This document shows, piece by piece, positions 35,338-45,091 of a stretch of DNA of 64,000 nucleotides; within the stretch, counting starts at the first letter, position 1, and each line of letters starts with the position of its first letter. Location: contig JAGFBZ010002268.1 of assembly GCA_018398805.1 (NCBI GenBank), positions 1,178,001 to 1,242,000 on the forward strand. Direction: 5' to 3'. The notes under the pieces were generated by a model. The model did not search any database, was not told the origin of the DNA, and worked only from the letters and a program-made list of their open reading frames with translations. Origin of the DNA: Hirundichthys speculiger (Eukaryota; Chordata; Actinopteri; Beloniformes; Exocoetidae). Position numbers and translations under genes: made by a program.

Positions 35338-35450
35338 ACCCGCCCTGTCCTGTCCTGCTGCAGTTTGGCCTCCAGCTTCTTCCTGTAGGTGCCCTTACAT
35401 GTCCTCAGCATCTCTCTGAGTTCATGTTGAACACTCCTCAGCTCCTCTTT

Positions 35451-35979
35451 TGCCCCTTTTCCACTAGTACCTACTCGGCGCGGCTCGACTCGACTCGGCC
35501 CCGCTTTGGAGGTTTTCCACTAGGTCATAGTACCGGCTCGGCCCTCCTTTTTTCGTACCCATTTGGCTGGGGTTCTATCCGGGCTGAGTCGGGCCGAGAA
35601 TACAACGTCACCACGCCGCGGGCCATTGATTGGCCAGAGAGCAACGCGACTCCTCCACACCCGCCATATTCAAAACTCAGCAACAACAAACTCAACAGCG
35701 ATTTTACTTTACCTGTAATTGTCTACTTCACAAAACGAAGAATGGCCGGCAAGTCTACTCCATGGTCGAATGACGAACGACGTCCTCCATTGTTATGGTC
35801 GCAAACGTGACCAGAGTTGCCGCATATAAAACACGTCACTGCGTTTCAGGCCACCTTACCATGAAGGCCCCACCCACATCGAGGTGGTACTGAACTACAG
35901 TGGAAAACCACTGAGACCGAGTCGAGTCGAGCCGAGTCTAGTCGAGCCGCGCCGAGTAGGTACTAATGGAAAAGGGGCA
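35451..35979. mobile_element. Harbinger-like MITE with TGCCCCTTTTCC ends
   Basis: Inverted ends TGCCCCTTTTCCACTAGTAC and GTACTAATGGAAAAGGGGCA bound 529 bp, with TTT on both sides (35448-35450 and 35980-35982), a 3 bp duplication as in PIF/Harbinger. GACTCGACTCGG-type repeats extend both ends. A short + frame at 35742-35810 reads MAGKSTPWSNDERRPPLLWS, like the first helix of Myb/SANT-like Harbinger DNA-binding proteins, then stops. Confidence 0.75.
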
Positions 35980-35982
35980 TTT

Positions 35983-36666
35983 GTCTCCAGACCTGAACGC
36001 CCTCTTCTTGTTCAGAAGTGCTTTCAGGTCACTGGTAATGCAGGGCTTGTTGTTGGTGAAGCAGCGGACACTCCAGGCTGGCATGGTGGTGTCCTCACAG
36101 AATCTGATGTAGTCTGTGATGTCATCAATGTCCTCTCCATGAGGATCACAGAGAACATCCCAGTCAGTTGACTCAAAGCAGTCCTGAAGTCCATCAGCAG
36201 CCTCCTGTGTCCACCTCCTCACCGTCCTGGTGTGCACAGGCTGCCTTCTCACAAGAGGGACATACTTTGGAGTAAACCTAACCAAGTTCTGGTCCGATCT
36301 ACCCAGTGGGGGGAGGGCAGTGACGTCATATGCATTTATGGTGTTAGCATACAGGAGATCCAGTGTTTTATTGTCTCTGGTGGGGCAATCGACATACTGG
36401 TGAAAGTTATTAAAAGTCTTGTCCAGTGAGGCATGGTTAAAATCTCCTCTAATCACCATAAATGCATCCGGGTGTTGAGTCTGTAGTTTGGCCGCAGTGG
36501 TGCTGATGACCTCACAAGCCAGCGCTGCATCAGCTGATGGGGGGATGTAAACAGCGATCACGATGGTGGACGTAACCTCCCTCGGTAAATGGTAGGGACG
36601 CATTCTCTCAGCTAACAGTTCAATGTCCGGGGTACGGAGGCGCTCCTTCACCGTTACATGTCCAGG
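35983..36666 (-). pseudogene. APE endonuclease C-terminal part of the L2-like LINE
   Basis: The minus frame carries TPDIELLAERMRPYHLPREV, VIRGDFNHASL (the APE GDFN motif), TLDLLYANTI and a degenerate GRSDQNLV where the family usually has SDH. The endonuclease start is displaced to 42867-43301 by the Harbinger and its L1. Confidence 0.8.
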
Positions 36667-36831
36667 GTTAAGCCTGATTTATACTCGAACGTCAGGTCGT
36701 CTGTGTCACCTAAGCAGACGACGCAGAGATGCCCCCCCACCCTACGCAGACACACCGGTGCACCTACCCAAAATTGTAGGTCGACGCAAACAGTGTTGCA
36801 GAGAGGAGAGAAAGGAGACCTCTGATTGGTC

Positions 36832-37009
36832 AATTCTACATCTGCATAGAAAAGAGCGTGTCATTGAAGAAATGAGGAAGTACCCACATCTGTACGATTC
36901 TGGTTCTCCACACTACAAAGACAGCACATATTCTAGTAATTCATGGAGGGAGATTGCAGTGGGTACAGCCGAGACGGTGGGGAAGTGGAAAAACGCAAGA
37001 GATAAGTTT
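36832..37009 (+). pseudogene. MADF-domain protein fragment of the Harbinger element
   Basis: The frame reads VIEEMRKYPHLYDSGSPHYK, then WREIAVGTAETVGKWKNARD and KF. This is the MADF (Myb/SANT-like, Adf-1 type) DNA-binding domain that Harbinger elements encode as their second protein. The frame is broken exactly where the L1-like LINE entered, so no functional protein is expected. Confidence 0.75.
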
Positions 37010-37247
37010 TTTTTTTTTTTTTTATTTTATTTATTAGATTTTTCAACTTTTACAACAACAACAAAAATATATACTTAGCAACATAGAAGGGAAATACTTT
37101 CTTTAAAAAATAAAAACAGCAACAAAACAACCTTAAAGAAAGAGAGAAAAAAAAACAAACAAAAAAAAAACAACAACACAAAAAAAAAAACATACAAACC
37201 CTCTTACAATATCTATATTACAAAATCAGAAAGTTCAAATATACAGC

Positions 37248-37970
37248 CTATGCAACTTGTACATCAAGCTGGCTTTTCAAGAAGACTGTAAATTGTTCCC
37301 ATACTTTGTAGAAACTATGTAGCTTCCCCTTTGTAGCATAAGTCAATTTTTCCAGAGCCAGAGTGTTAGACAGGGTCTTGAACCAAGCATTGACAGACGG
37401 TGCTTCCATAGCTTTCCATGAGCTGGCAATACAGTGTTTAGCTTGTAATGAGCACATATATACCATCTTTTTATCTGCATTTGACAATCTTAGGTCTGTT
37501 GGGAAAAGTCCAAGAATGAATAATTTAGGACAGACGGGCAACCTGATGGAGCTAATCTCAGAGACTCGTTCTATTACCTTTTCCCAAAATTCCCTAATTT
37601 TAGGGCAGGTCCACAGGCAGTGATAAAGTGTGCCCTCCTCTAGACCACACTTAATGTTAATGCAGAGGTCAGGGATGTTGTTGTTGAAGCGGTGCAATAG
37701 GGAAGGAGTCATGTATGTGCGCATGATCCATTTATACTGTATAAGTTTAAATCTGGTATTGATAGTTTGAGTCTGTGCTGTGTGACACACCATTTTTCAT
37801 CCTCAGAAATTTCTGTGTCTATGTCACCGGACCACTTCATTCTCTTTTCATTTGAAGATTCATTGGAGTTTTCCATGATTAAGCTGTAAGTAACAGAAAT
37901 CTGACAACGTTTGTGCATATAATTTAGTACAGTCTCTTCAAGACTGGACAGTGGTGGTTGTGTTATGTGT
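37248..37970 (-). pseudogene. Frameshifted C-terminal region of the L1-like ORF2
   Basis: Directly after the stop, a second frame (to about 37785) continues with MENSNESSNEKRMKWSGDI. The original frame then resumes at 37793-37248 with IQYKWIMRTYMTPSLLHRF and GTLYHCLWTCPKIREFW. That second piece includes the C-x3-H/C-like motif typical of L1 ORF2 C-termini. Two compensating frameshifts about 190 bases apart are the simplest reading. Either both are real mutations or one is a homopolymer assembly error. Confidence 0.8.
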
Positions 37971-40900
37971 TTATATTTTTTTCAAAATATAACTCCTAAT
38001 TTGCAAGTATTTGAAGAAGTGGTTCCTGGGTATATTGTAAGCACGATGTAATTCCTCAAAGCTATACAATACCTTATCTGTATCATACATGTCTCTAATT
38101 TTACTAATTCCTTTCATTGCCCATGATTTGAACCCTGAGTCGTTTCTTCCTGCTGGAAACCGGTGGTTTCCCCAAACTGGGGTAAACCCTGACAGATCTG
38201 GGTCAATGCCCAAATGTGATTGTACTTTGTGCCAGACTATGATGGAGTTTTTAACGAAGGGGTTGTGTGTATTCTTTAACAGGTTTTTCAATGAATCAGA
38301 AAATAAGTATAATTTTAATGGCAAGGTGGATGTGGTAAAATTTTCTATTTCAACCCAAGAATTTTTCAGTTCATTTGAGAACCAATGCATAATTGCCTTG
38401 ATCTGGGCTGCCCAGTAATACCATAAAAAGTTTGGCACTTGTAGGCCCCCTCTATCATAAGGCAGATAAAGTAAGGACAACCTGAGTCTTGGGCGCCTGT
38501 TATTCCAGATAAAATTAGTTATTAATTCTTTCAATTTAGGGAATAGGGTAGATGGGGGACTAAGTGGGATAGATTGAAAAAGATACAAGAATTTTGGTAA
38601 GATATTCATTTTAATTATATTTACACGACCAACTAGAGATATGGGGAGATCTGACCATCTCTTCAGAGTATTACTAATTGAAGATAAAATTGGGTTATAG
38701 TTTTCTGAGACTATATCATGTATTTTGGGGGTGACCTGTATCTCCAAGTACTTAAAGCCCTTGGATGCGTTATGAAATTCGTTCCCCACTGTTGGGTTAT
38801 TTCTTTCTTTGTTATTCAGAAACATAATATTAGACTTGGTTTTGTTGACTTTGTAGCCAGAGATTTTCCCAAAGGTTGCTATTGTGTGAAGAAAAGCAGG
38901 AAGGGATTGTGTCAGATTTTTTAAAAAGAGTATGATGTCGTCTGCAAAAAGGCTAATTCTGTGTTCATAGCTTCCTATTGTTACTCCCCGTATCAGTGGA
39001 TGCGATCTGATTGTTAGGGCCAGTGGTTCTATGGACATTACAAACAAAAGGGGCGACAATGGACATCCTTGACATGTTCCTCTGGTAAGTTTGAATGGTT
39101 TGGATATCATAGAGTTGGTCAAGATTTCTGCAGTGGGTCTATTATATAATAACTTCACCCATTTAATAATATTTTGTCCCAGGCCGAATCTAGGGAGAAT
39201 ATCAAATAGATATGGCCATTCCAGCCTATCAAAGGCCTTCTCGCAATCTAAGGAGAGTAAGGCCACATCGGGGTGTCCATTTTCTATATTAATAATATTT
39301 AAGACTCTTCTAAGATTGTGAAAAGCTTGTCTTCCTACTACAAATCCATTTTGATCTTCATGAATCAGACTAGGTAGGAGTTTCTCCAGTCTCCGTGCAA
39401 TGACTTTAGCAATTAGTTTCGTGTCTGAGTTCAGAAGGGATATGGGTCGGTAAGATTCACATTTAGAAGGTGATTTACCAGGTTTCAGTATTGTAGTGAT
39501 GAGGGCTGTCGAGAAGGAAGACGGTAAGGAGTCTGTTCTGAAGGCTTCTTCTAGCATACTGAATAAGTGAGGTATCAACATATCTTTAAAGGTCTTATAT
39601 ATTTCAATGGGCAGCCCGTCTGGACCAGCAGATTTTCCACTTTGCATAGACGTTAGGGCACTATAAAACTCCTCTAACTCTAGTGGTCTCTCCAGGGTTT
39701 CCATATCTTCTTGAGAAAGAGTAGGGAAATCCAGGGCATCAAGAAAGCCATTTAAAGATGATTTATCAGCTGAGAATTCAGATTTATAAAGTGTTTCATA
39801 GAATTTCTGAAATGTTTCATTTATTTCTTTGGGGTCTGAAGTCCTAGTTCCATTTGATTTTTCTATCTCATGTATAGATCTCTCATTCTGTAGAGTTTTA
39901 ATACGCCAGGCAAGTAATTTGCCTGCCTTTTCTCCTTGGTCGTAGAATTGTTGTTTTAATTTATTTAGATTATTTAAGGCCTTATTTACTGATTTTTCAT
40001 TATACTGGGCTCTAAGTGTATTTAATCTTCGCTCTACAGTTGGTGTCTTATTGGTTACAATTTGTTCTTCTAGTGTTTTAATTTCCTTTTCAATTTCTAA
40101 TAGCTTCTTTTTAAATTCTTTAGATTTAAAACTAGTATAGCTTATTATTTGCCCTCTGATATAAGCCTTAAAGGCATCCCATCTGATTAGCGATGAAGTT
40201 TCATTTTTGTTGAGCTTGAAAAATACATCTATGTTTGCATTAATGAGCTGTACAAACTCAGGATCTTGGAGCCATTTGTTATCAAATCTCCATCTAGGAA
40301 GCCCACTGTGTTCTTTACCAACTTTAAACTCCAAAGATACTGCTGCATGATCAGATATTATTATGCTATTGTAATAACAACTCTTGATTTTGAATATTGA
40401 GGTGTTAGAAATCAGAAAATAATCAAGTCTGGAGTAGGTATTGTATGTAGTAGAGTGGCATGAGAATTCTCTCTTACCTGGGTTATTTTTCCTAAATATA
40501 TCACAAAACCCCAGCTCTGCCATGAAATGGTGAATTACCTTTCTTGTATGACTATGAGATGAGTCTTGACCACTCTCTCGGTCCATATTAGGATTCAAAA
40601 CACAGTTGAAATCTCCTCCCATTATAACTTCCCCACTTAAAGTTGAAATTGTTAGAAAAATATTCTTGTAAAAATCAGGATCATCCTTATTCGGCCCATA
40701 GACATTAACTAAATTAAGATAATTTCCAAATAAACTGCCATGTAGAATTATATATCTGCCCCCAGGGTCCATAATAGTTGAGATTATCTGAATTGGAATA
40801 GATTTGTGAATTAAGATAGCTACTCCTCTAGCATGAGATGAGAAGTTAGCAGCAAACACCTGTCCCTGCCACCTTCTACGTATTCTAATGACTTCAGTGG

Positions 40901-41039
40901 AGACTAAGTGAGTTTCTTGTAGAAATATAATTCTAGAGCCCAAGTGTTTTAGTCTAGTCATTACCTGTTTTATTTTCACCAAACTGCCTAAGCCTCTTAT
41001 ATTCCATGATGTTAATTTACACACCTGGTTATCTGCCAT
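37971..41039 (-). CDS. L1-type ORF2p: APE endonuclease and reverse transcriptase (open 1022 codons)
   Basis: ORF2p nicks target DNA and reverse-transcribes the LINE RNA at the nick. The endonuclease shows N13 (SWNIRG), E42 (LQETH), D143/N145 (GGDFNCV), RLDYFL (about 204) and SDH (229-231), so all catalytic residues are present. The RT follows with YRPISLLNSDTKLIAKVIA, LLSLDCEKAFDRLEW, TCQGCPLSPLLFV and FADD (about residue 695). The frame stops at 37971 in a run of T on the + strand, where a one-base length change would explain the early stop. The C-terminal part continues in other frames to 37248. The RT core is therefore intact but the C-terminal region is broken. Confidence 0.92.
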   Translation of the reverse strand: MADNQVCKLTSWNIRGLGSLVKIKQVMTRLKHLGSRIIFLQETHLVSTEVIRIRRRWQGQVFAANFSSHARGVAILIHKSIPIQIISTIMDPGGRYIILHGSLFGNYLNLVNVYGPNKDDPDFYKNIFLTISTLSGEVIMGGDFNCVLNPNMDRESGQDSSHSHTRKVIHHFMAELGFCDIFRKNNPGKREFSCHSTTYNTYSRLDYFLISNTSIFKIKSCYYNSIIISDHAAVSLEFKVGKEHSGLPRWRFDNKWLQDPEFVQLINANIDVFFKLNKNETSSLIRWDAFKAYIRGQIISYTSFKSKEFKKKLLEIEKEIKTLEEQIVTNKTPTVERRLNTLRAQYNEKSVNKALNNLNKLKQQFYDQGEKAGKLLAWRIKTLQNERSIHEIEKSNGTRTSDPKEINETFQKFYETLYKSEFSADKSSLNGFLDALDFPTLSQEDMETLERPLELEEFYSALTSMQSGKSAGPDGLPIEIYKTFKDMLIPHLFSMLEEAFRTDSLPSSFSTALITTILKPGKSPSKCESYRPISLLNSDTKLIAKVIARRLEKLLPSLIHEDQNGFVVGRQAFHNLRRVLNIINIENGHPDVALLSLDCEKAFDRLEWPYLFDILPRFGLGQNIIKWVKLLYNRPTAEILTNSMISKPFKLTRGTCQGCPLSPLLFVMSIEPLALTIRSHPLIRGVTIGSYEHRISLFADDIILFLKNLTQSLPAFLHTIATFGKISGYKVNKTKSNIMFLNNKERNNPTVGNEFHNASKGFKYLEIQVTPKIHDIVSENYNPILSSISNTLKRWSDLPISLVGRVNIIKMNILPKFLYLFQSIPLSPPSTLFPKLKELITNFIWNNRRPRLRLSLLYLPYDRGGLQVPNFLWYYWAAQIKAIMHWFSNELKNSWVEIENFTTSTLPLKLYLFSDSLKNLLKNTHNPFVKNSIIVWHKVQSHLGIDPDLSGFTPVWGNHRFPAGRNDSGFKSWAMKGISKIRDMYDTDKVLYSFEELHRAYNIPRNHFFKYLQIRSYILKKI

Positions 41040-41699
41040 TAGGGGATGCTATGGGGAGTCTTAACAAAGAGCGTGAGCTATACTGAGAAGTTGGGTAATA
41101 TGAGGGGAGACAGAGAAGAGGGCAATACAAAAAAATAACAATAAAAGTAAATAAAATGACTTTACACATGAAATAATGAGAACCTACACAAGAAACACAA
41201 AAAAACATTTTGCTAGAACATGCAAAATGTTGAACAGGTAACATCCACCTACTGACTGCCTACTTTACAGTCTAACTAAGTATATCCACCTTCCAATAGC
41301 TCCTGATTGGGAGCAAGAATAAGTCAAATAAACTAAATTAACCACCTTTAGTCTCTGTGTATTCAAATATTAGCAGTGATAATACCACCCCTTTATGTTA
41401 GGGCAAAATGAACATTTTAGAGTAGGCTATAGCCAAAAACATGTGTCACGTTAATCTAAAAATAATTCTGAAAGCAAATAGGTTACTCAGTCCAAGCATG
41501 ACATATTTAATTAGCAATACCCTTTAAGGTGAGAGACAACAGAATAGTATTAGGCCCGATTAAATCAACCATTTTTCTTTTCCTTTTTCTACTTGTAAAC
41601 ATCTTTTAAATCAAGTCCGGCTCCTGTACTGGAGGATAAGTAACCAATTCTGTTGCATATATTACAAATTTAGGCTACAATTGCACTTATAGCAATACA

Positions 41700-42641
41700 T
41701 CACCCTGACTCTGAAATAGGTTCCCCATCAATGCTGTGAAGAAACTTCTCCACTTCTCCGGGCGTCTGGAAGACGATGTCTTTGCCCTTGTATGTCACCC
41801 GAAGCTTGGCTGGGTACTGAAGACCATACTCTATTCCCTTGGAGTGTAGAGTCTGTTTCACCGCATAGTAGGCGTTCCGTTGGCGTTGCACGTCGGCTGA
41901 AAAGTCCGAGAAAAGTTTGACCTGACGGTTGTTATACATAATCGCCTTCTTCTTCCGCGCCGCGTTCATCACCCGGACTTTATCTTTGAAATTCAGGAAT
42001 TTCGCGATCAGTGGTCTCGGACGTTCAGGTGACGGCTTCTGCCTCTGCTTGCTTGAAGTGGTGGCAGGTGGAGTGACTGCTAGGCGGTGAGCCCGCTCGA
42101 TCTGCAGCGGATGGGGGAAGTTCTCCGGTCCCAGGACTTCGGTGAACCAGTTCTCCAGAAAGGATTCAGCATCAGCACCCTCTACCTTTTCTTCCAGCCC
42201 AATGATGCGTAGATTAGAACGCCATGAGCGGTTCTCAAGGTCGTCATTCTTTCCCGTAAGTTGTTTCACTTTAGCTTCCAGCTCCGACACCGTTGCTGTT
42301 AGCTGTGCTGTTACATCTTCCGTGTCTCCTATGCGTTGTTCAGCTGTGGTCATCCGGCTTTTCATAGCATCGAAATCCGATCTAATGTGGGCTATGCCAT
42401 CAATAATTTCCCTGTGGCGCTCTAAGGTTTCAGTCTTGAGAAGAGCAATGGCCTCCAACACTGCGTCTTGATTCTCGATATCCCGGCTTCGGCCACTGTT
42501 TGTTGCGTCCATCCTCTCGCTATCCTCGACTGAACAGGTTGCTAGTTCGGAGTCAGCAAGGAGTCCGCCACTTGGTGAAGTTTTTGTCGGCTTGTTAGGT
42601 TGATTGTCAGGTTTATTTTTGCCCCTTCTTGTGCCTGACAT
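41700..42641 (-). CDS. L1-type ORF1p (RNA-binding chaperone)
   Basis: ORF1p of L1-type LINEs trimerises, coats the element's RNA and helps target-primed reverse transcription. The frame is open for 313 codons from the ATG at 42641 (MSGTRRGKNKPD). That start is preferred over the in-frame ATG at 42755 because the extra residues look like translated 5' UTR. Order: a basic Ser/Thr-rich N-terminus; a heptad-rich coiled coil (about residues 80-140); the RRM-like part with ENRSWRSNLRIIGLEE and IERAHRL; and the C-terminal domain (RPRPLIAKFLNFKDK, KLFSDFSADVQRQR). No frame break is seen. Neighbour: ORF2 lies 660 bp downstream on the same strand. Confidence 0.88.
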   Translation of the reverse strand: MSGTRRGKNKPDNQPNKPTKTSPSGGLLADSELATCSVEDSERMDATNSGRSRDIENQDAVLEAIALLKTETLERHREIIDGIAHIRSDFDAMKSRMTTAEQRIGDTEDVTAQLTATVSELEAKVKQLTGKNDDLENRSWRSNLRIIGLEEKVEGADAESFLENWFTEVLGPENFPHPLQIERAHRLAVTPPATTSSKQRQKPSPERPRPLIAKFLNFKDKVRVMNAARKKKAIMYNNRQVKLFSDFSADVQRQRNAYYAVKQTLHSKGIEYGLQYPAKLRVTYKGKDIVFQTPGEVEKFLHSIDGEPISESG

Positions 42642-42866
42642 AGTTAACCTTGCTTTTAAATGTCTGTGTGTTCTTTTTGAGTTCGTTGTATAGATTTTTA
42701 AGGGAGTAGAATTTAGTAGTAGTGCAGAGACCAAAAAGCAGCGTCTGCCTAGCACGCCGCCATTACCGGAAGTCCAAGAGATAAGTTTAGTAAGTTTAGC
42801 TAGTTCGTGATTGTCCCTCTTAGGTTGTGGCGTGGAATAACATAGCGGAGACCGCGCGAGTATAAA

Positions 42867-43301
42867 TCAAAAGTGATGTTGGCATCTCTGCAACAAGCTG
42901 ACGGCGACACATTGCCGTGAGAGTATACACGGCCCTTTACACCACCTCTCACATAAAGTGCAACCCCGCCGCCCTTCGTTTTCATACTTTTAGCGCAATC
43001 TCTGTCACCCTGTACAAAACTGAAGCCAGGGACCGCAACGCTTTTTGACAGGGATGAGCGAGTGCAGCCATGTTTCACTGAAGCAAAAAATGCTACACTC
43101 ACAATATTCTCTCTGGGTCTTTACCAGTGCCGCAAACTCGTCCGTCTTATTTCCCAAAGACCTCACGTTACCCATTATAATCGCCGGGACCACTGGCTTA
43201 TGTCTTCTCCTTTTCTCCTTCAGCTTGACTCCAGGTCTGCAACCCCGGCATGACCTTCGTAACTCCTGCGGGATCACAGGTCTGTCTCCGGGCAGCCGCA
43301 C
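42867..43301 (-). pseudogene. Start of the L2-like LINE endonuclease
   Basis: Minus frames 43301-43005 (IMGNVRSLGNKTDEFAALVK, CFSETWLH with the catalytic Glu) and 43102-42867 (KGGGVALYVRGG) are consecutive parts of an APE endonuclease separated by a frameshift near 43060. They continue across the Harbinger into 36666-35983. Confidence 0.8.
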
Positions 43302-43785
43302 AGGTTTACACAGCGCGATCAGCTGTTCACGCTGTAAATACCCTCGTTGTTATGGGCAATGCTCTCTGTTACAAAGAGTAACAAAAGTAACAGAAGAACT
43401 CAGAGAAAAGTAACAAAACATAGTCCAGCCATTGTCCAAGCGTTGACAAACACAAAGAAGACACACAAAAGAATTAAACTAACAATAAACTAACAAAAAT
43501 GCAAAAAGTTAAAGAAACACAATGGGAGCTGCTGCTACAGTTGCCGCTTGGCACGGCGCCATCTTGAGAAAAATCGTGTTTTGGTGCTTTCCATGTGTGC
43601 GTTCCAGAACCGACTGTGTGGTGGCATCAGGATGTCTCGTGTAGTTGCAAAATGGAGGCAGACAGCCAGCAGATTATTATTATTTTTTTTTAAAATCGAT
43701 TTTGCTACATTTTATATTGATCCTGAATCGTAGCAAATGAGAATCGCGATTCTTCTGCAAATCAATTTTTTTTGGCACACCCCTT

Positions 43786-45083
43786 GTTGAAACCATTTTT
43801 AACCACCTGCAAGCAGTGTAAAGCTGAAATCACAAAGAATGTGGAACAGCTGTGGAACAGCAGCACCACACCAGCCACTGTGATTCGCAGTCATTCAAGT
43901 CAACGTGCAGCAGCCAAGAGAGGTGCGTACTGTCTATTTTGGCACTTGGTCGGTGGTAGATGGTGTCAATATATACACAGCAGATGAAGGTGGCAAGAAG
44001 TCAGGCACAATAATGGCATTTCAAAGAGAATTTCAAAGTAAAAAATGTGTAAAAAAATGTGTTTAAATGTGTAATTCTAGAACGAATAACACATGGCAAG
44101 ATATATGTCTTTAAACAAGCGCACTCCCACGCAACTGTCACTTGATCTTGAAACTTTAACGTAAACTCTCACAAATTCAGCTGATCAGGCAGTGCTTGCC
44201 GGTGCTCTGCTATGTATCCCTGCATTTGGGACTTAAAGTAGCTCTGTGGATGAAGAAAATCTGCTGTAAAACCAGACAGCGTGTGGGACTTCCACTTAAA
44301 GCAGTCTGAATGAGGCATGTACACATAGGTACAGAAGTCCAGGAGAAAGGAAAAAAAATAAAGGGGTGAACCAACAATGCCAAATCTTCTGATGATAAGA
44401 TGTCTGACTTTTGGCCATGTTTTGTAGCTGCAGAAAACAGGATTGAACAAGTTTAATAGTCTTGTGGTCAAAGGTCATATGATGGTCAAAGATCATGCAT
44501 AGATTTTTTTCTCCAGAGGATATGATATTTGATTTCAGTAGGCTTATAAATGGGCCCACAGCAGATGCAGTTATCAGAATCAGTTATGAAATTCTGCACA
44601 ATTCTGAACAAATGATGCAGAGTAAATTTGTCATGAGAAAAAAGTGTGGAACCTAAGGCTGAACTTTGAAGGATATTGAACAGTGAACATTAAAGAATCT
44701 GTTACTCATATATAACTTGAACCAGTTTGTTATGCCAGAAGTATTCACACAATTTTGTAGCCAATGATGATGTATTGACCTTTGTCAGGATACATGAGGA
44801 TGTCATTACTCTTAACAGAACAATCTCAGTGCTGTTTGAGGTGGAAACCAGATTGAAAAGTGTCAAGGATGGAGGTGCCTGATACTGTTGTTGCTGCTGT
44901 AAGCTCTTGTGGCAAAAGGAATAGAAAGGTCAAGGGCTAATCTTAACTGGTTTAATGGGCAGTATGCAAAGTCATTAATGTTAGTGATCAGAGGTAAGCA
45001 GTTTGGACGTGTCTAGAAAAAGTGGCTGTGATTTGATCATTATAAATGCGAGAATGAATTTTACTTTTGACAGTTATTCTAGT
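43786..45083. other. Spacer without a recognised gene
   Basis: Contains a possible zinc-finger-like remnant at about 43800-43930 (KPFLTTCKQCKAEITKN) too weak to classify. No other exon or repeat is recognised. Confidence 0.5.
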
Positions 45084-45091
45084 GGTAAAAG

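Larger units (their letters stand above)
37010..42774 (-). mobile_element. Nearly full-length L1-like LINE (5.77 kb)
   Basis: A 14 bp target duplication CAAGAGATAAGTTT is found at 36996-37009 and 42775-42788. The minus-strand element starts CTTCCGGTAATGGCGGCG at its 5' end. It carries ORF1 and ORF2 separated by about 660 bp, and ends with poly(A), seen as T18 or more at 37010-37022. The APE-RT layout with an L1-type ORF1 places it in the L1/Tx1 group. It is the youngest-looking element of the nested stack. Confidence 0.93.
36667..42866 (+). mobile_element. PIF/Harbinger element with MADF ORF, split by an L1-like LINE
   Basis: The left end starts at about GCCTGATTTATACTCGAACG and the mirror CGAGTATAAATCA occurs at 42852-42864, so the two halves of the same element flank the LINE. 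The left part codes a MADF domain on the + strand. The terminal 3 bp duplication is not clear because the right end has lost its last bases. The element sits in the endonuclease region of the L2-like LINE. Confidence 0.75.
31806..43570 (-). mobile_element. L2/CR1-like LINE split by four later insertion events
   Basis: The minus-strand element has a CAAGATGGCGCC-type 5' end at about 43566 and a 3' end GATCAATAAAGTACATC with a GATA-type tail at 31806-31826. Its own blocks are 31806-33369, 34940-35450, 35983-36666 and about 42867-43570. Together they hold APE endonuclease and reverse-transcriptase remnants. Assignment to L2/CR1 rests on the RT motif style and the 3' tail. Stops, a frameshift near 43060 and the insertions inactivate it. 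Confidence 0.8.
30752..43785 (-). mobile_element. Outermost hAT element of a nested stack
   Basis: The ends TAGGGGTGTGAATCG and CACACCCCTT, each followed inward by AT-rich ATCGATT motifs, bound the stack. The flanking 8-mers CTTAGAAC and GTTGAAAC match only 5 of 8, so the insertion is old. The element's own sequence is 30752-31805 plus about 43570-43785, and all between is an L2-like LINE with later insertions. Transposase remnants run on the minus strand at 31380-31790. Confidence 0.7.

Noticed and set aside
42142..42471. + strand 109-codon frame opposite L1 ORF1
   Set aside because: Antisense shadow of the coiled-coil region.
43800..43930. Possible second BED-type zinc finger (CKQCKAEI)
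   Set aside because: Only the cysteine pair is visible. The histidine part is not in register, so it may be chance.
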